From NCBI RefSeq assembly GCF_918797505.1, contig NC_092793.1:85820411-85884410 (forward strand): a stretch of DNA of 64,000 nucleotides. Direction: 5' to 3'. The position numbers were made by a program, and so were the translations under genes. The DNA comes from Bemisia tabaci. Its lineage: Eukaryota > Arthropoda > Insecta > Hemiptera > Aleyrodidae. Position 1 is the stretch's first letter; every line of letters starts with the position of its first letter. Below, in pieces: positions 22,558-33,862 of this stretch. Under the pieces are notes generated by a model. It had not been told where the DNA came from, made no database searches, and worked only from the letters and a program-made list of their open reading frames with translations.

Positions 22558-23416
22558 GAGTAAAATAAGGGTGAAATCATATGTTTCATTATTCGTTTGC
22601 TTTGCAACGAAGGCAATTCATTGTGAATTAGTAAGTAATTTATCTGCAAATGATTTTATTGCCGATTTGAGAAAGTTTATTTCCAGAAGAGGATTCCCCT
22701 CAGATATCTACTCAGATAATTCCAAAACCTTTATTCGCACTAATAAGGAATTGCACGATATGTTGTACTCGCTTTCTAATAATGAAAAATTTCAGCATGT
22801 TTTATCTAGTAACTCTATATATTGGCATTTTATTCCACCTAGAGCTCCTCATTTCGGGGGATTATACGAGGCTGCAATTAAATCACTAAAATTCCACCTG
22901 AAAAGAGTTGCAGGAAATATTGTTTTCACTTGTGAAGAATTCCAAACGTTGCTTGCACAAGTAGAAGCTTGTTTGAATTCTCGTCCCCTAACAGCTATGA
23001 GTGATAATCCAAATGATTTAACACCTCTTACTCCAGCTCATTTTTTAATCGGACAAGAATTGACCGCACTTCCATTCCACTCTTCGAAGTCCAACATTGA
23101 GTCTGTTAAATTAAATGATCGTTGGGTATTATTACAAAATAGAGGTAAGCAGTTTTGGATTAGATGGAAATCGGAATATTTAGTTGAATTGCAACGACGC
23201 TCCAAATGGAAGTCTCCTCAATCTGATTTAAAACCAGGTACACTTGTGTTAATTCAAAATTCTAGTTCTAATTTTTTACCGGCCAGCTGGAGTTTTGGAC
23301 GTGTAAATAAATTATTTTACGGCAAGGATGGACATACCAGAGTTGCTGAACTTTTCACTAGTAACGGTTACTTAACCAGACCAATTTGTAAACTTGCTCC
23401 CTTATTAAGTCCCTGA
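22558..23416 (+). pseudogene. BEL/Pao integrase C-terminal half (frameshifted)
   Basis: Continues in another frame from the truncated pol. KSYVSLFVCFATKAIHCELV follows the first catalytic Asp. GFPSDIYSDNSKTF carries the second, and PRAPHFGGLYEAAIKSLKFH carries the catalytic Glu region. It then runs through the LNSRPLTAMSDNP segment to the DUF5641-like tail (HWRDRW-type NDRWVLLQNRGKQFWIRWKS) and a stop at 23416. One short frameshift near 22550 separates it from the upstream pol. Confidence 0.9.
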
Positions 23417-23458
23417 AAGAATCTGTTGAATCCCTTGCAGGGTTCAAGGGGCGCGGTA

Positions 23459-23749
23459 TGTTCCATATATATATATCCATGGTTACCATATTTTTTCTAT
23501 ATTGTCTTACAACTTGATCTATGTTTGTATGATCTGTCTTCTTTTTGGTAAAAACCCAGTTATTCTTGTTATTTATTACAATTACTCCTTATTATAAGGT
23601 AAGAAAGTTGTGTGCCTTCTTGTTTCATTAAATGCTTCTTTTAGCTTAATTTGGGTTTCCAAATTCTTCTTTCCTAAGGTTCGTTTCTTTCACTTTTCCT
23701 TTATTCTTGTCTTGCCTAACCTCTATTTTTTGTGAGAAAATGCGTAACA
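23459..23749 (+). repeat. BEL 3' LTR
   Basis: 291 bp, no difference from the 5' LTR seen by eye. Followed by the target duplication agggt (23750-23754). Confidence 0.93.
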
Positions 23750-26700
23750 AGGGTGTTCCTAGATCAACGGGAGCTACTTTTTGACCCCCCCCCCCCACAA
23801 AACTCTAGGGGGCCCCCCTGGGGGGGGGGGGTTACGGACCCTAACTTTTTTTCAAATGGGAAGACCCCCTTTGTGATACATCGTCCGAAAGAGTATGAAA
23901 ATAAATTGTTTTTCGCGCAAACCCGAAGTCATTACTTCAAACCGTTTCAAAATGGCGGCCGGTCAAAGTTCAAAATGGCCGAAAATTGGCACCTCTGTTA
24001 TTTGCGCATGGATTTGCTTGAAACTCGGTATTGGTATTTGGGAGTATTTTAGCACGAGAAAAACGAATTTGACGTTAGATTTTATAAAAAACCCTAATTT
24101 TTCAAAATGGCCGCCGCTTTAGGCTCAAAGTGGCCGAGAATTTGACAAACTCGATATTTTGCCATTGGAATCACCTGAAATTCGGTATCAGGGGGTATTT
24201 TGACCCGAGCAGAACGAATGCGACGTTAGATTTTTAAACAAACCCTAATTTTTCAAAATGGTCGCCGATTAAAGTTCAAAATGGTCAACAATTGGCAACC
24301 TTGACTTATTGCCGATGGATTCCCGTTAAATTTCAAGCTTCAGCTTCAGGATTCTCAGCTTATCGTTTTCCTCCAACCCAGATACCCCCAAACACCGAGT
24401 TCCAGGCGAATCCATCGGCAAAAAGTCGAGGTTGCCAATTGTTGACCATTTTGAACTTTAATCGGCGGCCATTTTGAAAAATTAGGGTTTGTTTAAAAAT
24501 CTAACGTCGAATTCGTTCAGCTCGGGTCAAAATACCCCCAAATACCGAATTTCAGGTGAATCCAATGGCAAAAAATCGAGTTTGTCAAATTTTCGGCCAC
24601 TTAGAGCCTGTAGCGGCGGCCATTTTTAAAAATTAGGGTTTTTTAAAGAATCGAACGTCAAATTCGTTATTCTCGTACCAAAATACCCCCAAAAACCAAT
24701 ACCGAGTTTCAAGCAAATCCATGCGCAAATAGTAGAGGTGCCAATTTTCGGCCATTTTGAACTTTGACCGGCCGCCATTTTGAAACGGTTTGAGATAATG
24801 ACTTCGGGTTTGCGCGAAAAAAAAAATTTTGTATGCTCTTTCGAACGAGGTATCACAAAGGGGGTCTTCCCATTTGAAAAAAAAGAGTTAGGGTCCGTGA
24901 CACCCCCCCCCCCCCCAAGGGAGGCCCCCTAAAACTTTGGGGGGGTCAAAAAGTAGCTCCCTTTGATCTAGGAACACCCTCCAAGTTTAAAATCTCTACC
25001 TCAATTAGGTCACAAGTTAGAGGGGGGGGGGAGGGGACTTTTCGAACACCCTGTATGGTAATTTGATGGCTACAATGCTTTTTTTCTCTATTTTTAGATG
25101 AATTTTATGATTTTCATACCTTGACTTCTATTAGTAAGGTCCCAAATTTTTTTTTCCACCCACTGACTGCCCCCCTGCCCCTCTAAACATCCCTCTCCTC
25201 TCCCCAGTCCCTTCAGATCTATGAGTCTTTCATCGTAAACACATTTTTATATCTTTTTTCAGGATTTGAGGAAGTTAAATTGAATGAGCATTATTACCCC
25301 TATAAGTATACTTGAATTTGAGAAGGTGAGGGCAACCTTGCCCACCCTCCCCCTCCTTCCGGTAGCCAAAAAAAGTAGTACTTCCCGATGTGTTTCTTTC
25401 AAAGTTTTGCACCTAGAGGGTTTATTTTTTCATTTCGTAAAAAGAAAAGAAAAGTCTAATATGTATTATTGTACTATTACTACTAATAAGTCGCCCTCAT
25501 GGCGCTTCTGTGCGCTCTGCGACACCCAACCGCCACTGACAGCGATCTTGCCAGAGCACCTCCGGCAGAGCGCATATCCTCATTTCAAGCCTTATTCCCT
25601 CAATCCATGATTTGACAGGGCATCCTCTACGTTGACGTTCATAGGCGTTATGTATTGTTGTTATTTACTTCTACATTATTTCAAACTTTTCGACAAGTGA
25701 GAGCAAATTTACTCACAGTGAATTATGAGATAAACGCAGGACAAAATTTCTTGTGAAGTTTCTAATGGTTTTCCTGAGGTTTTGCTGTAATAGTTGTAGC
25801 TGAGAAGTCGTCATGGAGGAAATATACTGCCTAAGAACTGTAAAAGTACCATGTGTTATTTTCTTACAACTAAAAGATAACGTCTTTACATATTCACCAT
25901 ATCACAAGAAACACCTAAAAACTCGTAAAAACTCTTAGATCGTTAAATACTAAAAGTAGATAATGAATAATGATTCCAGTAGTAAGACGACGGACAAAAA
26001 ACAAAAGTAGGAAATACTTTAGGAAAAACAAAACAGAAAAAAAATTACTGTAGGTCAAAAAAATTAGACTTATTATTTACTTATTATTATTTTAATTTTA
26101 GGTGATTCTTGTAATACGGTGAATATGTTAAGGCGTTACCTTTTAGTTGTAAGAAAATAACGCAAGGTGCTTTTACAGTTCTTAGACAGTATGTCACCTC
26201 CATGACCACTCCTCAGCTACAACTATTACAGCAAAGGTGCTCTGGCAAGATCGCTGTCAGTGGCGGTTGGGTGTCGCAGAGCGCACAGAAGCGCCATGAG
26301 AGCGACTCATTAGTAGTAATAGTACAATAATACATTTTAGACTTTTCTTTTCTTTTCACGAAATGAAAAAATAAACCTAAGTGCAAAACTTTGAAAGAAA
26401 CACATCAGAAAGTACTACTTTTTTTGGCTACCGGAAGGAGGGGAGGGGAGAGGGGTGGGTAAGGTTGCCCCCTCCTTCTCAAATTCAAGTATACTTATAG
26501 GGGTAATAATGTTACTTCAATGTAACTTCCTCAAAATCTCGAAAAATATATAAAAGTGTGAAATATATAAAAGTGTGTTTATAATGAGCGGCTCCTAGAT
26601 CTGAGGGGGCTGGGGAGAGAGGGGGGAGATCTGGAGAGGGACGGGGGGCAGTTTATGGGTGGAAGGACAATTTGGGGCCTTGGTAATAGAAGACGAAGTA

Positions 26701-26800
26701 TGAAAATCATAAAATTCTTCAAAAAACATAGAAAAAAGCATCGCAGCTATCAAATAACCATACATTCTCAATACGGGCCTCGCAGGCCCGGGTTAGTCTT

Positions 26801-27177
26801 TCTAGAGGTAGACATGAAAAAAAAATTGCTGTGCCTTAAAAAAAATTAAAACTTTTTTGTTTTTTCAAGAATAATGTTTTTAAGGATATTTGTAGAGCTA
26901 TTTGTGAAGGACAGACTCCTAGGTCAATTACAGCCGCCGTGGCGCGAAAAATAAAAAGCCGCCGGGGCCTGAGAGACCCGGTTAGTCATCTAAAGGTAAC
27001 TGATTAATTCCTGTATTTCTAAAAATTAGAGTGAGCAGAGAGTGCACAAGAATTTTTCGCCGCGGTCATTCCCCCCCCCCCCCCCCCCCCTTGCGCTCCG
27101 CCGATGCACGTTTAAATGGGAGCTCAAACTACGCAACTTAGAGTTCATTTTGCGTGGGTTAGTATTGTAGTATAGTG
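26801..27177. other. FAN1 intron 2 spacer
   Basis: A second, diverged copy of the palindrome tip (ggggcctgagagacccggtt) lies near 26965, and a C-run of about 22 at 27070. No gene. Confidence 0.4.
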
Positions 27178-27465
27178 GAGTAAAGGAACATGGTGCTCAA
27201 GCCCCTCGAATATTTGCATCATTAAAATGCCTAAAAAATCAGGTTCTTTCTTATTTGGGTCAGTGAAGGTGCCCTCAAACACGCAATTTCATCATCTAGC
27301 ACATGTTTTCCTACATATTTTTCACGAGGAATCGATTTTACTGGTTTTCAGAACGATGTATCGATGTACTTAATTGACATATCGATTTTTCATTCGAATT
27401 CTGAGAAAAATTTGGTAATTTTAAGCATTAACTGTATCAAATTCTATTAATTAGAGATATACATA

Positions 27466-30400
27466 CAGGGTGCGGCAAAAGTCCCGGGACGGCTGTTTAT
27501 TCTTTAGACGGCTACACGTAGAAAAACGAATTTTGGAGGATGTTCTTGGGTCAAAGTAAGCTACTTTTTGGCACTCCCCAAAATTTGTTTGGGGGCCCTC
27601 CTAGGGAAGGGCGGGGGGCAACTTTTTTTTTTTTTTTTTTTCAAATGGCACCCCCTCCCCCCACTTGTGACCCATCGTTGAAAAGAGGATAAAAAAAGAA
27701 AATTTTTGGCGCAAGTCCCAGATCGCCATCTTGATTTTTCACAAAATGGCGGCCGAAAATGGCTGAAAAATGGGTATCTCGGCTATTTATCGATGGAATC
27801 GCATACAACTTGGTATCCGGGGGTTTTTTGGGACGAAAAAACCGAATCTGCCTTCAGTTTTTCTAAATAACCATTCCTTCCCAATATGGCAGCCTACAAA
27901 ATGGCGGAAAAATTGTTAGCTCGGCTATTTATCAATGGAATTGCATAAAACTTGGTATCCGGGCGTTCATTGGGACGAGAAAAACGAATTCGGTATTAGT
28001 TTTGCAAAATTCTCACACTATTCTAAAATGGCGGCCAAAAATGTCATGAAATTATGGGTACGTTCGTGACCTACCCATCGATTACCCTGGAATTAAGGAG
28101 AAAACGATTTTCTCGCAAAACAAACTATTTCAGATGAAGAAGTTTATCATTAGGATCTTAAAGATTTTTTTTTTAGAAAAAAAGGGGTTTTTTAAAGATT
28201 TTAGAAAACCAGTACTCCCTTGTTTTCGGTCCGGAAATACTCCCAGTGTCAAATTCCACCAAAATTTGTCGGTTACAACAAACTTCTGTTTTCTCCTTTA
28301 TTCCACGGTAATCAATGGGTAGGTTACGAACGTACCCATAATTTCATGACATTTTTGGCCGCCATTTTAGAATAGTGTGAGAATTTTGCAAAACTAATAC
28401 CGCATTCGTTTTTCTCGTCCCAATGAACGCCCGGATACCAAGTTTTACGCGATTCCATTGATAAATAGCCGAGCTAACAATTTTTCCGCCATTTTGTAGG
28501 CTGCCATATTGGGAAGGAATGGATATTTAGAAAAACTGAAGGCAGATTCGGTTTTTCCGTCCCAAAAAACCCCCGGATACCAAGTTGTATGCGATTCCAT
28601 CGATAAATAGCCGAGATACCCATTTTTCAGCCATTTTCGGCCGCCATTTTGTGAAAAATCAAGATGGCGATCTGGGACTTGCGCCAAAAATTTTCTTTTT
28701 TTATCCTCTTTTCAACGATGGGTCACAAGTGGGGGGGGGGGGTGTCATTTGAAAAAAAAAAAGTTGCCCCCCGCCCTTCCCTAGGGGGGCCCCCAAACAA
28801 AGAGGGTTATTCATATAGGCGAAAAATGTACCCAGCCCGGAATGTACGAAACTTTGTGGGCTGATAGTATTAGTTGAGAGAGGCTTATCCCTAGCTCCGT
28901 TTTTGCAGGAGCCCCAGGGAAACAGCGTTGCCATTTTTTAAAGTCGTAACCTTCAAACATCCATAACTTTCGCAGAAATACAGTTACGGAGCTCGTATTT
29001 ATACCAAAAGATGCAAAAAATTACGTTCTATCGACCTATGCCAAAGAAATTTTAATTTGACTCCATTGTTGCCACGTTATGGCCATTTTTGTAATTTTCG
29101 TAATTATTTAAAATCACGTTACCGCCCAAAAAAGTGTTTGCGGTTGGTGGGGATTGAATAAAAACCTGTCGGAATTATTGTTCGTTCGATTCCGCATCCA
29201 TCCATATATTATACTTTTCTGAGAGACTTAGGGAACACGAGTTATAGCGATTTGAAAATTCGGCAACACGCCCGATACCCCGATATTGACGCTCGTTTCG
29301 GTACGTTTCGCAACTCCGTGTTAAAGCAAAACGCCTAGACCAAACAAAATTCGAAAAGTCAGTTCATGTTTTGCGCTTTTTTGAAACTTTCACATGATTT
29401 TTAGGAATGCAAGTAGCGGCGGTGTTGCCGGTTTTCAATGAAAACCACCGCTGCGATCACAATTTAAAGTAGTACTCATTCAATCTTATTCAGCTACATT
29501 TGTTAACCTAAACTGACCATTTGCGACATGGTGTTGACAACATTGCCTAATTTCCGTCGGAATTCGCGTTGAGGCGGAGTTGCCAGTTTTCATGGAAACC
29601 GCCACCGCAATCACAAAAAAAATTATTACTTATTTAATCACATTCAGCCTTATTCTGTAGTTGGAATTGTTTATTTATCGAATCGATGGTTTCCTCTATC
29701 TCCCTGCAACGGCAGTGGTGCCTGACAGTACCGAGATATCGATATTGTATAGAGATCAAGAGCAATGAATCTAGGCCCCTCACCAAAACTACTCATTGGA
29801 CCGCTTGAGTGATTCGGTAGCTTTAAATTTCGATATCTCGTTACTGTCGGTCACCACTGCCGTTGCAGGGAGATAGAGGAAACCATCGATTCGATAAATA
29901 AACAATTCCAACTACAGAATAAGGCTGAATGTGATTAAATAAGTAATAATTTTTTTTGTGATTGCGGTGGCGGTTTCCATGAAAACTGGCAACTCCGCCT
30001 CAACGCGAATTCCGACGGAAATTAGGCAATGTTGTCAACACCATGTCGCAAATGGTCAGTTTAGGTTAACAAATGTAGCTGAATAAGATTGAATGAGTAC
30101 TACTTTAAATTGTGATCGCAGCGGTGGTTTTCATTGAAAACCGGCAACACCGCCGCTACTTGCATTCCTAAAAATCATGTGAAAGTTTCAAAAAAGCGCA
30201 AAACATGAACTGACTTTTCGAATTTTGTTTGGTCTAGGCGTTTTGCTTTAACACGGAGTTGCGAAACGTACCGAAACGAGCGTCAATATCGGGTATCGGG
30301 CGTGTTGCCGAATTTTCAAATCGCTATAACTCGTGTTCCCTAAGTCTCTCAGAAAAGTATAATATATGGATGGATGCGGAATCGAACGAACAATAATTCC

Positions 30401-30892
30401 GACAGGTTTTTATTCAATCCCCACCAACCGCAAACACTTTTTTGGGCGGTAACGTGATTTTAAATAATTACGAAAATTACAAAAATGGCCATAACGTGGC
30501 AACAATGGAGTCAAATTAAAATTTCTTTGGCATAGGTCGATAGAACGTAATTTTTTGCATCTTTTGGTATAAATACGAGCTCCGTAACTGTATTTCTGCG
30601 AAAGTTATGGATGTTTGAAGGTTACGACTTTAAAAAATGGCAACGCTGTTTCCCTGGGGCTCCTGCAAAAACGGAGCTAGGGATAAGCCTCTCTCAACTA
30701 ATACTATCAGCCCACAAAGTTTCGTACATTCCGGGCTGGGTACATTTTTCGCCTATATGAATAACCCTCTTTTGGGGAGTGCCAAAAAGTAGCTTACTTT
30801 GACCCAAGAACATCCTCCAAAATTCGTTTTTCTACGTGTAGCCGTAAATAATAAAAAATAAACATCCGTCCCAGGACTTTTGCCGCACCCTG
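27466..30892. mobile_element. Long palindromic element with CAGGGTG ends (copy 3)
   Basis: Ends cagggtgcggcaaaagtccc and complement ggacttttgccgcaccctg. Its own arms are 27466-~28100 against ~28280-28801 plus 30770-30892, centred near 28190. The mirrored words cgaacgtacccataatttca and complement flank the centre. The right arm is interrupted by a further palindrome (28802-30769). The left flank is TA, the right TT, so the target duplication may be mutated. Confidence 0.88.
28802..30769. mobile_element. Innermost palindrome with gagggttattcatataggcg ends
   Basis: Arms of ~940 bp (28802-~29745 and ~29825-30769) are almost perfectly complementary, e.g. ccgagatatcgatattg against tttcgatatctcg near the centre. 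It sits exactly within a sequence whose uninterrupted form (aaacaaattttgggg, in complement) is visible at 27575-27592, and shows no target duplication. Confidence 0.9.
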
Positions 30893-31100
30893 TTTAGGCA
30901 AAAGTTTTAATGTATAAGGAAACTAGTGCTCACATAAACTTTTATACACAAGACACTTACCCCCAGAGCAGCGTATAATAACCATTCTTCAGTAATGCGG
31001 GGATTCTCGGCGACGCAACGATCGCGTTTCATGGCCTATCAGTACAAAAAACATTTTTTTCGAGATCCGACGACGGGTAGTGAAGGTGAGTTGCCTTTTG

Positions 31101-31377
31101 GGTCATTCCATGTCAATTCAACCAAAAAAATGGGAAAATGACACCCACCGATTCGATTTTTTTTGTATTTTTTTACTTAATCTATAGATCAATCTAAGAG
31201 AAAGTACCTATTTTTAGTTCCATGTGTCAAAGCTTTTGACACACACAAGCTTTTTTTTTTTTGATATTTTCAATTTCGTAAAATAATTTTTTTTTTATTT
31301 ATAGATTAAGTAAAAAAATATAAAAAAAATCCAAGTCAGTCAGTGCCAAGGCCTGATTGCATTAACATGGAATGGCC
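31101..31377. mobile_element. 277-bp MITE with ggtcattccatg ends
   Basis: Ends ggtcattccatg and complement catggaatggcc. A 6-bp duplication cttttg flanks it (31095-31100, 31378-31383). The opposite palindrome arm at ~33205 shows the uninterrupted site (gatgccaaaaggcaactc). It contains an inner hairpin around tacttaatctatag. A related end (ggatcattccatgccaaatc) starts at 33861. Confidence 0.85.
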
Positions 31378-31894
31378 CTTTTGGCATCAAATGAGGAGGA
31401 AAAAATCCTGGCTCCATAGGACAACACTTTCATCGAAAATATGAGGCTCGAACTTCCAAAATCTGAAATTTCGTTTTTACCGTGTTTTTTTTTTTAAGAT
31501 AATTACTGGATGGTTGAAAAGACACAACTGACACGTATCATACGTGTTTTCATAGATAATTTGAGGCAAGGAATCGATTTTTGTGGTTGAAAAATTAAGA
31601 TATTGATTTAAAATATTGTTTCTTGCAATACTTTGTCCAAAATAGCGATTTTTTTGTGTATGTCCCAAGAAATTTTGATTCATCAATGCAGTCTTTGATA
31701 AATCGACATTTTGACTTCAAAAATAGATTCCTCGTGAAAAAATACAAAGCGTACCGGGTTTAACCTGCATAAAGTACGTAGAAATGTCGACAACTTAGGT
31801 ACGATTCATACGAGTTTTCAAACTGAATTCGCCTATGAGTCATTCCACAGGAAATCATCCAGGGACTGTTGCTTGACTGAAACTAACTTTTTTT

Positions 31895-32105
31895 TATAAT
31901 TTGGTTACTTCTTAATGTATCCAATACAAGCAGAAGAACCATTTTTAATTTTTTTCGACCATCCTGGTATCCATGGCAGCTTTGTAGAGTTGAGTTTTTT
32001 TTTATAAATTTGGTTACTTCTAATGTATCCAATACAAGCAGAAGAACCATTTTTAATTTTTTTCGACCATCCTGGTATCCATGGCAGCTTTGTAGAGTTG
32101 AGGTT
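31895..32105 (+). repeat. Tandem duplication, unit ~100 bp
   Basis: ttggttacttcttaatgtat through catggcagctttgtagagtt occurs twice in succession with one or two differences, in the palindrome loop. Confidence 0.9.
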
Positions 32106-32111
32106 TTCAGG

Positions 32112-32535
32112 CAACGAACTACACCTCTAGAATGGCCGACCAGTGTTAGAGACCCGGAACGTTTTGAAGTTGATATAGGTTAGGTTTACTTGGGCTCACA
32201 CAGCAGGCTGCCATCTAAACCTATGTCAGACGCTGCCCACATTTTGCCGAATATTGTTGAATAAAGTGATAGCAATGAAAAGATTGCATAATAATCGCAC
32301 CTCCAAAGGTTTTCTTAACTCAAAAAATAGGAACTTTGAAAGCAAACCTCAAAAAAAATGAAAGTTTACATAGGTTGAAATTTTCACATGTAATCCTTAT
32401 GGGCAAGACGCAGCAGAAATGGAGATTGAGGTTAGCTATACTTGGGCTCCCACCCCCCTCCTGCCTTCAAAAACCGGCCCTTGCGCGTACCGCAGGTTTG
32501 CTATCTCGCGGCCATTCTAGAGGTGTAGTTCGTTG
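32112..32535. mobile_element. hAT-like MITE, 8-bp TSD ttttcagg
   Basis: 424 bp with ends caacgaactacacctctaga and complement tctagaggtgtagttcgttg, flanked by ttttcagg at 32104-32111 and 32536-32543. Non-coding. Confidence 0.9.
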
Positions 32536-33862
32536 TTTTCAGGTGAATTTTGATTAAGTCGGCCTTCACGGTAACGGGCATACTTACCTCCAGTTCTATT
32601 TGACTTACAGAATTGAAACAAGACTGACGCAATACTTCTTTTTATGATCTATCTTTTTGCAATGCACTAAAATTTCTGTATCATCAAGGGAAATGAAGTT
32701 ATTTCAGGACTGAATGGAGATGTATGTGGACTAAAAATCGGCAAAAACCCATATTTTGAGGATTTTTTTAAAACTTTAACGAATCGTACCTTACTTGTCG
32801 ACATTTCTACGTACTATATGCAGGTGTAAACCCAGTACCTCTTGTATTTCTTCACAAGGAATCTATTTTTGAAGTCAAAATGTCGATTTATCAAAGACTT
32901 GCATTGATGAATCAAAATTTCTTGGGATATACACAAAAAAATCGCTTTTTTGGACAAAGTATTGCAAGAAACGATATTTTAAATCGGAATATTAGCTTTT
33001 CAACCACAAAAATTGATTCTTTGATTCAAATTACCTATGAAAACACGTATGAAACGTGTCAGTTGTGTCTTTTTAATCATCCAGAAATTATCTTAGAGAA
33101 AAAAAAACCGTAAAAACGAAAATTTGAAATTTCGGAAGTTCGAGCCTCATATTTTCGATGAAAGTGTTGTCCTATGGAGCCAGGATTTTTTCCTCGTCAT
33201 TTGATGCCAAAAGGCAACTCACCTACACTACCCGTCATCGGATTTCGAAAAAAACGTTTCTTGGACTGATGGGCCATGAAATTCGATCGTTGCGACGCCG
33301 AGAATCCCTGCATTCCGGCCATCATCTAGTACCCAAACTGAAGAATGGTTAGTAGACGCTGCTCTGAGGGTAAGTGCCTTGTGTATAAAAGTTTATGTAA
33401 GCACTAGTTTCCTTGTGCATTTAAACTTTTGCCTATATATCACTAAATAATAGAATTTGATGCAGTTAATGCTAAAAATTACCAAATTTATCTCAGAATT
33501 CGAATGAAAAATTGATATATCAATTAAATACGATACGTTTTGAAAACCAGTAAAATGGAATCCTCGTGAAAAAATATATAGGAAAACATGTACTTGATGA
33601 TGAAATTGCGTGTTTGAGGGCACCTTCACTGACCCGAATAAGAAAAAACCTGATGTTTTAGGCATTTTAACGATGCAAATATTCGAGGGGCTTAAGCGCC
33701 ATGTCCCCATTGGAATAACGGCTGCGGACCATTTTTCCAGTAATCTACATGCAATTTGGCCACCTTTTTTCCCTATTCAGATTTTATAGCGTTCAGATCG
33801 GGAATTCCGATCACCCCTACAAGTGCTTCATTAGGTAATTCACTTAAAACATCATATTTGGA

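Larger units (their letters stand above)
18360..23749 (+). mobile_element. BEL/Pao LTR retrotransposon, complete ends, defective interior
   Basis: Identical 291-bp LTRs (as far as can be read) begin TGTTCC and end GTAACA, with the 5-bp target duplication agggt on each side. The primer-binding region tggtgccgtgaccagg follows the 5' LTR. Gag is broken at ~19934. A deletion joins gag to the middle of pol near 20130, removing the protease. The RT active site is mutated and the integrase is frameshifted at ~22550. Identical LTRs with such damage indicate recent mobilisation of an already defective copy. Confidence 0.95.
18285..25053. mobile_element. Long palindromic element with CAGGGTG ends (copy 2), host of BEL
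   Basis: Ends are cagggtgttcgaaaagtccc and the exact complement gggacttttcgaacaccctg, flanked by TA on both sides (18283-18284, 25054-25055). Without the BEL insertion the element is about 1.37 kb. Its arms run 18285-18359 plus 23755-~24330 against ~24405-25053. Each arm carries several aaaatggcggcc-type words. No coding sequence of its own. Confidence 0.9.
18210..26800. repeat. Outer long palindrome (arms ~18240-18284 plus 25056-25920, and 26098-26800)
   Basis: gggcctgcgaggcccgtatt at 18255 is mirrored by aatacgggcctcgcaggccc at 26771. The mirror continues from 25070 (ggtaatttgatggct) against 26750, through the block around ctctgcgacacccaaccgcc (25520) against its complement (26262-26281), to about 25920/26098. 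The left arm is interrupted by the TA-flanked element at 18285-25053. The right arm lacks ~150 bp present on the left. A ttaacccttaaatgactgac end at 18210 hints at a piggyBac-like terminus, not confirmed on the right. Confidence 0.8.
27178..33715. repeat. Long palindrome, outer level of a three-level nest
   Basis: Arms: 27178-27465 plus 30893-~31800 against ~32785-33715. Paired landmarks are gaggggcttaagcgccatgt (33687) with its diverged complement near 27190, aaacttttatacacaagaca (30936) with 33375, and ggctccataggacaacactt (31409) with 33162. The left arm is split by the CAGGGTG element 27466-30892 and by a small MITE at 31101-31377. The loop carries a tandem duplication and a hAT-like MITE. 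Confidence 0.88.
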
